From Lysobacter sp. ISL-50 (GTDB lineage Bacteria; Pseudomonadota; Gammaproteobacteria; Xanthomonadales; Xanthomonadaceae): DNA of 64,000 nucleotides. Location: contig NZ_JAGGRI010000020.1 of NCBI RefSeq assembly GCF_018612875.1, forward strand, positions 248,001 to 312,000, written 5' to 3'. Positions 61,148 through 64,000 of this stretch are shown here, piece by piece. Under the pieces are notes generated by a model. It was given only the letters and a program-made list of their open reading frames with translations, did no database searches and was not told the origin of the DNA. The position numbers and the translations under genes were made by a program. Each line of letters starts with the position of its first letter. Position 1 is the first letter of the stretch.

Positions 61148-62157
61148 TCGCAAGGCTCCAAGACCGCCGCCGCTTCGATCGGGGAAACCCCCGCCAGCAC
61201 TTCGCAAACGACATCCCGCCGCTGCAGCATCGCGAGCAGCCCCTGGTCCGGCGCCCTACGAAACGCATCGCCGCCCTTGAGGTACGCCACGCGCATTCCA
61301 TTGCCGGCGTGACGGACCAGCAACTCCAGTAGCGCATCGCGGTCTTGCGGCGCGGTCAGCCGGGTCGCGTCGCGGCGCGCCATATCGATCACCGCGGCGG
61401 GCAGCGCCGGGTCGCAGACCAGCACGTCCGCCTGGTTCAGCACGCGCAAGGCTTTCAGCGTCAGCGCGCCGGGATCGCCGTCGCCGGTGCCGACCAGGGC
61501 GACGCTGCCAGCGTTGTCGTCGTCGCGATCGCTTTGCAGGGCCTCGATAAAGGCACGCTCGGCGTCCTCGCGCCGGCCGCTGCGCAACAGCACCGACACC
61601 GGCCCGTCGATGACCCGGTCGAACCAGCGCCGGCGCTGCGGCAAGGCCGGGAATCGTTCGCGGATGGCGTCGCGATGCCGCGCGAACAGGCTCGCGAAGT
61701 CGCCGAGGGAATGATCGAGTTCGATTTCCAGGCGTTCGCGGATGCGCCGGGCCAGCATCGGCGCGGCGCCGCCGGATGAGATCGCCACCTGCACCGGCGC
61801 GCGGTCGACCACGGCCGGGATCTGCACGCTGGACAGCTGCGCGTCGTCGACGATGTTGGCCCACAGCCCGCGCGCTCGCGCCTGCCCGGCCAGGCGCGCG
61901 TTGAAGGCATGGTCGTCGGTGGCGGCCACCAGCAGCCAGACGCCGTCGAGCCAGGCGGGATCGAACTCGCCGTCCAGGCGGGTCAGCCGGCCCTGCTCCA
62001 GCCAGCCTTGCAGCAGCGGATCGAGCGCCCTCGCGTACACGCGCACTCGCGCGCCCGCACGTAGCAGCGCCTCGATCTTGCGCACGGCCACCTCCCCGCC
62101 GCCCACGACCAGCACGGGCCGGCCGGAAAGATCGGCGAGCAACGGAAAGAGCGCCAT
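61144..62157 (-). CDS. cysG: CysG-like siroheme protein with shortened SUMT domain
   Basis: This 337-residue protein is shorter than full CysG (about 460-480). Residues 1-110 form the NAD-binding precorrin-2 dehydrogenase: LVVGGGEVAVRKIEALLRAG and WLLVAATDDHAFNARL. The dimerisation and ferrochelatase part (about 113-205) shows APVQVAISSGGAAPMLARRI and FDRVIDGPVSVLLRSGR. The C-terminal 120 residues start like SUMT (SVALVGTGDGDPGALTLKAL) and keep YLKGGDAFRRA, but about half of that methyltransferase domain is missing. It can probably oxidise precorrin-2 and insert iron; methylation may need another gene. GGAGGA precedes the ATG. It is divergent from nasT, fitting siroheme supply for nitrite reductase. 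Confidence 0.86.
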   Translation of the reverse strand: MALFPLLADLSGRPVLVVGGGEVAVRKIEALLRAGARVRVYARALDPLLQGWLEQGRLTRLDGEFDPAWLDGVWLLVAATDDHAFNARLAGQARARGLWANIVDDAQLSSVQIPAVVDRAPVQVAISSGGAAPMLARRIRERLEIELDHSLGDFASLFARHRDAIRERFPALPQRRRWFDRVIDGPVSVLLRSGRREDAERAFIEALQSDRDDDNAGSVALVGTGDGDPGALTLKALRVLNQADVLVCDPALPAAVIDMARRDATRLTAPQDRDALLELLVRHAGNGMRVAYLKGGDAFRRAPDQGLLAMLQRRDVVCEVLAGVSPIEAAAVLEPCE

Positions 62158-62189
62158 GCGGATTCCTCCAAGGGGGCTCGCGGCCTGTT

Positions 62190-62206
62190 ATGTTGCATGG
62201 CAACAT
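62190..62206. promoter_or_regulatory. 17-bp palindrome in the cysG-nasT divergent promoter
   Basis: ATGTTGC-ATG-GCAACAT is a perfect inverted repeat with 7-bp arms. It is placed 33 bp upstream of the CysG-like gene and 43 bp upstream of nasT, where a dimeric regulator could control both directions. Confidence 0.5.
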
Positions 62207-62248
62207 GAGGTTAACGGCGCGTCAACACACCCAGGGGCTTCGACCGGT

Positions 62249-62824
62249 ATGCCTCGCATCTTGTTGGTCAACGATACCGAAAAGCCGATCGGCGAGCTGC
62301 GCGACGCGTTGCTCGGCGCCGGCCATGAAGTGCTGGAAGAAGTCGTCGCGATCGGCGCCCTGCTCAAGGCGGTGGAGTCGCAACAACCCGACGTGGTCAT
62401 TCTCGACATCGACTCGCCTTCGCGCGACACGCTGGAACAGTTGGCCCTGATGCACGAGCACGCGCCGCGGCCGGTGGTGATGTTCTCGGCCGACGGCAAC
62501 GAGCAGCTGATCCGCGCCGCGGTCGGCGCGGGGGTCACCGCCTACGTCGTGGACGGCCTGTCGCCGACGCGGCTGGCGCCGATCATCCAGGTCGCGCTGG
62601 CCCGCTTCGAGCATCAGTCGCACATCCGCCGCCGCCTCGACGAGGTGCAGCAGCAATTGCTCGACCGCAAGCTCATCGATCGCGCCAAGGGCCTGCTGAT
62701 GGAAAAACGCGGCATGGCCGAAGCCGACGCCTACGCCGCGCTGCGCCAACAGGCCATGAAGAACGGGACGAAGCTGGTGGACGTCGCCCGCCAGATCATC
62801 GCCATGGCCGATTTACTGGGATAA
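62249..62824 (+). CDS. nasT: NasT-like ANTAR response regulator (antiterminator)
   Basis: This 191-residue protein has a receiver-like domain (1-120) with MPRILLVNDTEKPIGELRDA and Asp53 in VVILDIDSPS. A coiled-coil helix (HIRRRLDEVQQQLLDRKLID) and a C-terminal ANTAR RNA-binding bundle (RAKGLLMEKRGMAEADAYAA) follow. ANTAR proteins bind twin hexaloop hairpins in nascent RNA and prevent termination. With the NasS-like sensor encoded 20 bp downstream it forms the NasS-NasT switch that opens nitrate and nitrite assimilation operons. ATG 62249 gives the standard start; the frame is open far upstream as a shadow. Confidence 0.9.
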   Translation: MPRILLVNDTEKPIGELRDALLGAGHEVLEEVVAIGALLKAVESQQPDVVILDIDSPSRDTLEQLALMHEHAPRPVVMFSADGNEQLIRAAVGAGVTAYVVDGLSPTRLAPIIQVALARFEHQSHIRRRLDEVQQQLLDRKLIDRAKGLLMEKRGMAEADAYAALRQQAMKNGTKLVDVARQIIAMADLLG

Positions 62825-62844
62825 CCCGCTGGAATGAGGCCGAG

Positions 62845-63918
62845 ATGACCGCACCCGCCGCCGCATCAGACCGTCCATTGCGCCTGGGCTACCTGCCTTT
62901 GGTCGACTGCGCGCCGCTGGTGGCCGCGGTCCGCCTCGGCCTGGATCGCCGTTACGGCCTGCGCCTGCAGTTGCAGCGTCAGGCCTCGTGGGCGGCGGTG
63001 CGCGACCGCCTGCTGTCGGGCGAACTGGACGCCGCGCACGCCCTCGCCGGCCTGGTCTACGGCGTGGAAACCGGCATCGGCGGGCCGAAGGGCGAACTGG
63101 CGATCCTGTCTACGCTCAACCAGAACGGCCAGGCGATCACGTTGTCCTCGCCACTGGCGCGATCGCTCGAACAAGGCGGATCGTTGCGCGATGCGCTCGC
63201 CTCGCTGCGGCGGCCGGCGGTGTTCGCGCAGACCTTCCCCACCGGCACTCACGCCATGTGGCTGTACTACTGGCTGGCGGCGCAGGGCATCGATCCGATG
63301 CGCGAGATCCGCATCCTGACCCTGCCGCCGACGCAGATGCCCGAGGCCCTGGCGCGAGGCGAACTGGACGGTTATTGCGCCGGCGAGCCCTGGTCGATGC
63401 AGGCCGAGCTGGCGGGCGTGGGCCGGCGGGTGATTCGCAGCGGGACGATCTGGCCGGGGCATCCGGAAAAAGTCCTGGCCTGCCGCCGCGAATTCGCCGC
63501 GCTGCAACCCGACGCCGCGATCGCGCTGACCGCGACCGTGCTGGATGCGTGCCGCTGGCTCGACGCCGACGTGCGGCATCGGCGCGAAGCCGCGCGATGG
63601 CTCGCGGACTCTCAGGTGATCGCTTTGCCCGCGCGCGACATCGAAGCCTGTCTTGTGCCCGTCGACGGCGACGGCGAAACGCAGTTGCGTTTCCATGCCG
63701 ACGGTCAGGCGAATTTCCCCTGGCGCTCCGATGGCTTGTGGTTCCTGGCGCAGTTCCGCCGCTGGGGCTGGCTGCCGCCGGCGCCCGACGGCGAGGACGC
63801 GGCATTGATCCGCCGCGTGCACCGCATCGACAGCTATCGCCAGGCGGCGCAGCGGATCGGCGTGCCGTTTCCCGATGGCGACAGCCGCGTCAACCGGCTG
63901 TTCGACGAGGCGTCCTGA
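62845..63918 (+). CDS. nasS: NasS-like nitrate sensor (NrtA-type fold without signal peptide)
   Basis: This 357-residue protein has a periplasmic-binding fold of the NrtA/CmpA family: LRLGYLPLVDCAPLVAAVRL, LDAAHALAGLVYG, NGQAITLSSPLA, FPTGTHAMWLYYWLAAQGID and ELDGYCAGEPWSMQAE. It lacks a signal peptide, so it should be cytoplasmic, as NasS is. NasS holds NasT inactive until nitrate or nitrite binds. The gene follows nasT by 20 bp with GAG before the ATG. Full-length transporter subunits would be exported, which argues against NrtA itself. Confidence 0.9.
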   Translation: MTAPAAASDRPLRLGYLPLVDCAPLVAAVRLGLDRRYGLRLQLQRQASWAAVRDRLLSGELDAAHALAGLVYGVETGIGGPKGELAILSTLNQNGQAITLSSPLARSLEQGGSLRDALASLRRPAVFAQTFPTGTHAMWLYYWLAAQGIDPMREIRILTLPPTQMPEALARGELDGYCAGEPWSMQAELAGVGRRVIRSGTIWPGHPEKVLACRREFAALQPDAAIALTATVLDACRWLDADVRHRREAARWLADSQVIALPARDIEACLVPVDGDGETQLRFHADGQANFPWRSDGLWFLAQFRRWGWLPPAPDGEDAALIRRVHRIDSYRQAAQRIGVPFPDGDSRVNRLFDEAS

Positions 63919-63943
63919 TCGCGCGCATCGCCGTGCCGTGCGC

Positions 63944-63979
63944 GCACCAAAATGGAGCGTTGGCGCGCTTGTTTGGTGC
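63944..63979. promoter_or_regulatory. Pair of NtrC-like sites at the right edge
   Basis: GCACC-AAAAT-GGAGC (63944-63958) and GCGCT-TGTTT-GGTGC (63965-63979) resemble the NtrC consensus GCACC-N5-GGTGC, with one and two mismatches. Their centres are 21 bp apart, two helical turns, so dimers would sit on the same face. They lie 26 bp after nasS and probably activate a sigma-54 promoter of the next operon outside the window. Confidence 0.5.
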
Positions 63980-64000
63980 TACCTTCGGATTTCGCGAGTA

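Overview
The window looks like a chromosomal segment of a high-GC gammaproteobacterium of the Lysobacter/Xanthomonas group (Xanthomonadaceae). That placement is an inference. It rests on two large TonB-dependent receptors, one of the Xanthomonas/Caulobacter type beside a GH20 hexosaminidase, on a complete-looking antibacterial secretion locus, on a dense array of ATTCCC-N8-GGGAAT hairpins, and on strong G/C at third codon positions. No rRNA, tRNA or CRISPR array was seen.

Region 1 (1-13.7 kb) is mainly nutrient uptake. A PfkB-type sugar kinase, a FucP-like sugar transporter and a TonB-dependent receptor form one co-directional module. Next come a secreted alpha/beta hydrolase with a divergent LysR regulator and a YkgJ-type cysteine-cluster protein. 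A second TonB-dependent receptor follows, behind two near-identical palindromes, and faces a lipoprotein beta-N-acetylhexosaminidase (GH20) across a shared terminator. A decayed copy of the start of a GH20 gene lies directly upstream of this receptor. A small VOC protein closes the region.

Region 2 (13.8-23.1 kb, minus strand) is a tight three-gene operon: an exported TPR-CHAT protease-like protein, a TpsB/FhaC-type outer-membrane transporter, and a 1552-residue TpsA exoprotein with MBG-like repeats and a C-terminal cysteine pair. Upstream of it is an isolated DUF4123 protein, an adaptor family of the type VI secretion system (T6SS). A hybrid histidine kinase is transcribed divergently from that gene.

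Region 3 (25.3-56.2 kb) is a T6SS island. It begins with IS3 debris and a lipoprotein/lipase pair that looks like an immunity/effector pair. The minus-strand arm reads, in transcription order, TraB/GumN-like protein, tssK, tssL, tssM, tssA, tssB, tssC, hcp, a caspase-fold-like protein, an M15-like peptidase and tssE. The plus-strand arm reads tssF, tssG, tssH(clpV), vgrG, a LysM protein and a 795-residue protein of unknown function; a PAAR gene lies beyond a roughly 0.9-kb hairpin array on the opposite strand. A NarL-type response regulator and a PhnD-like binding protein sit between the arms. No tssJ was recognised, TssL carries an unusual C-terminal half, and TssM lacks a Walker A motif and contains an A10 tract.

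Region 4 (56.7-64 kb) holds a degenerate kinase-like membrane protein, an OmpA-type protein and an MltA-type lytic transglycosylase. It ends with a nitrogen block: a CysG-like protein with a shortened methyltransferase domain, translationally coupled to a SAM methyltransferase, and the divergent nasT-nasS pair. Two NtrC-like sites at the right edge suggest that a nitrate-assimilation operon starts just outside the window.
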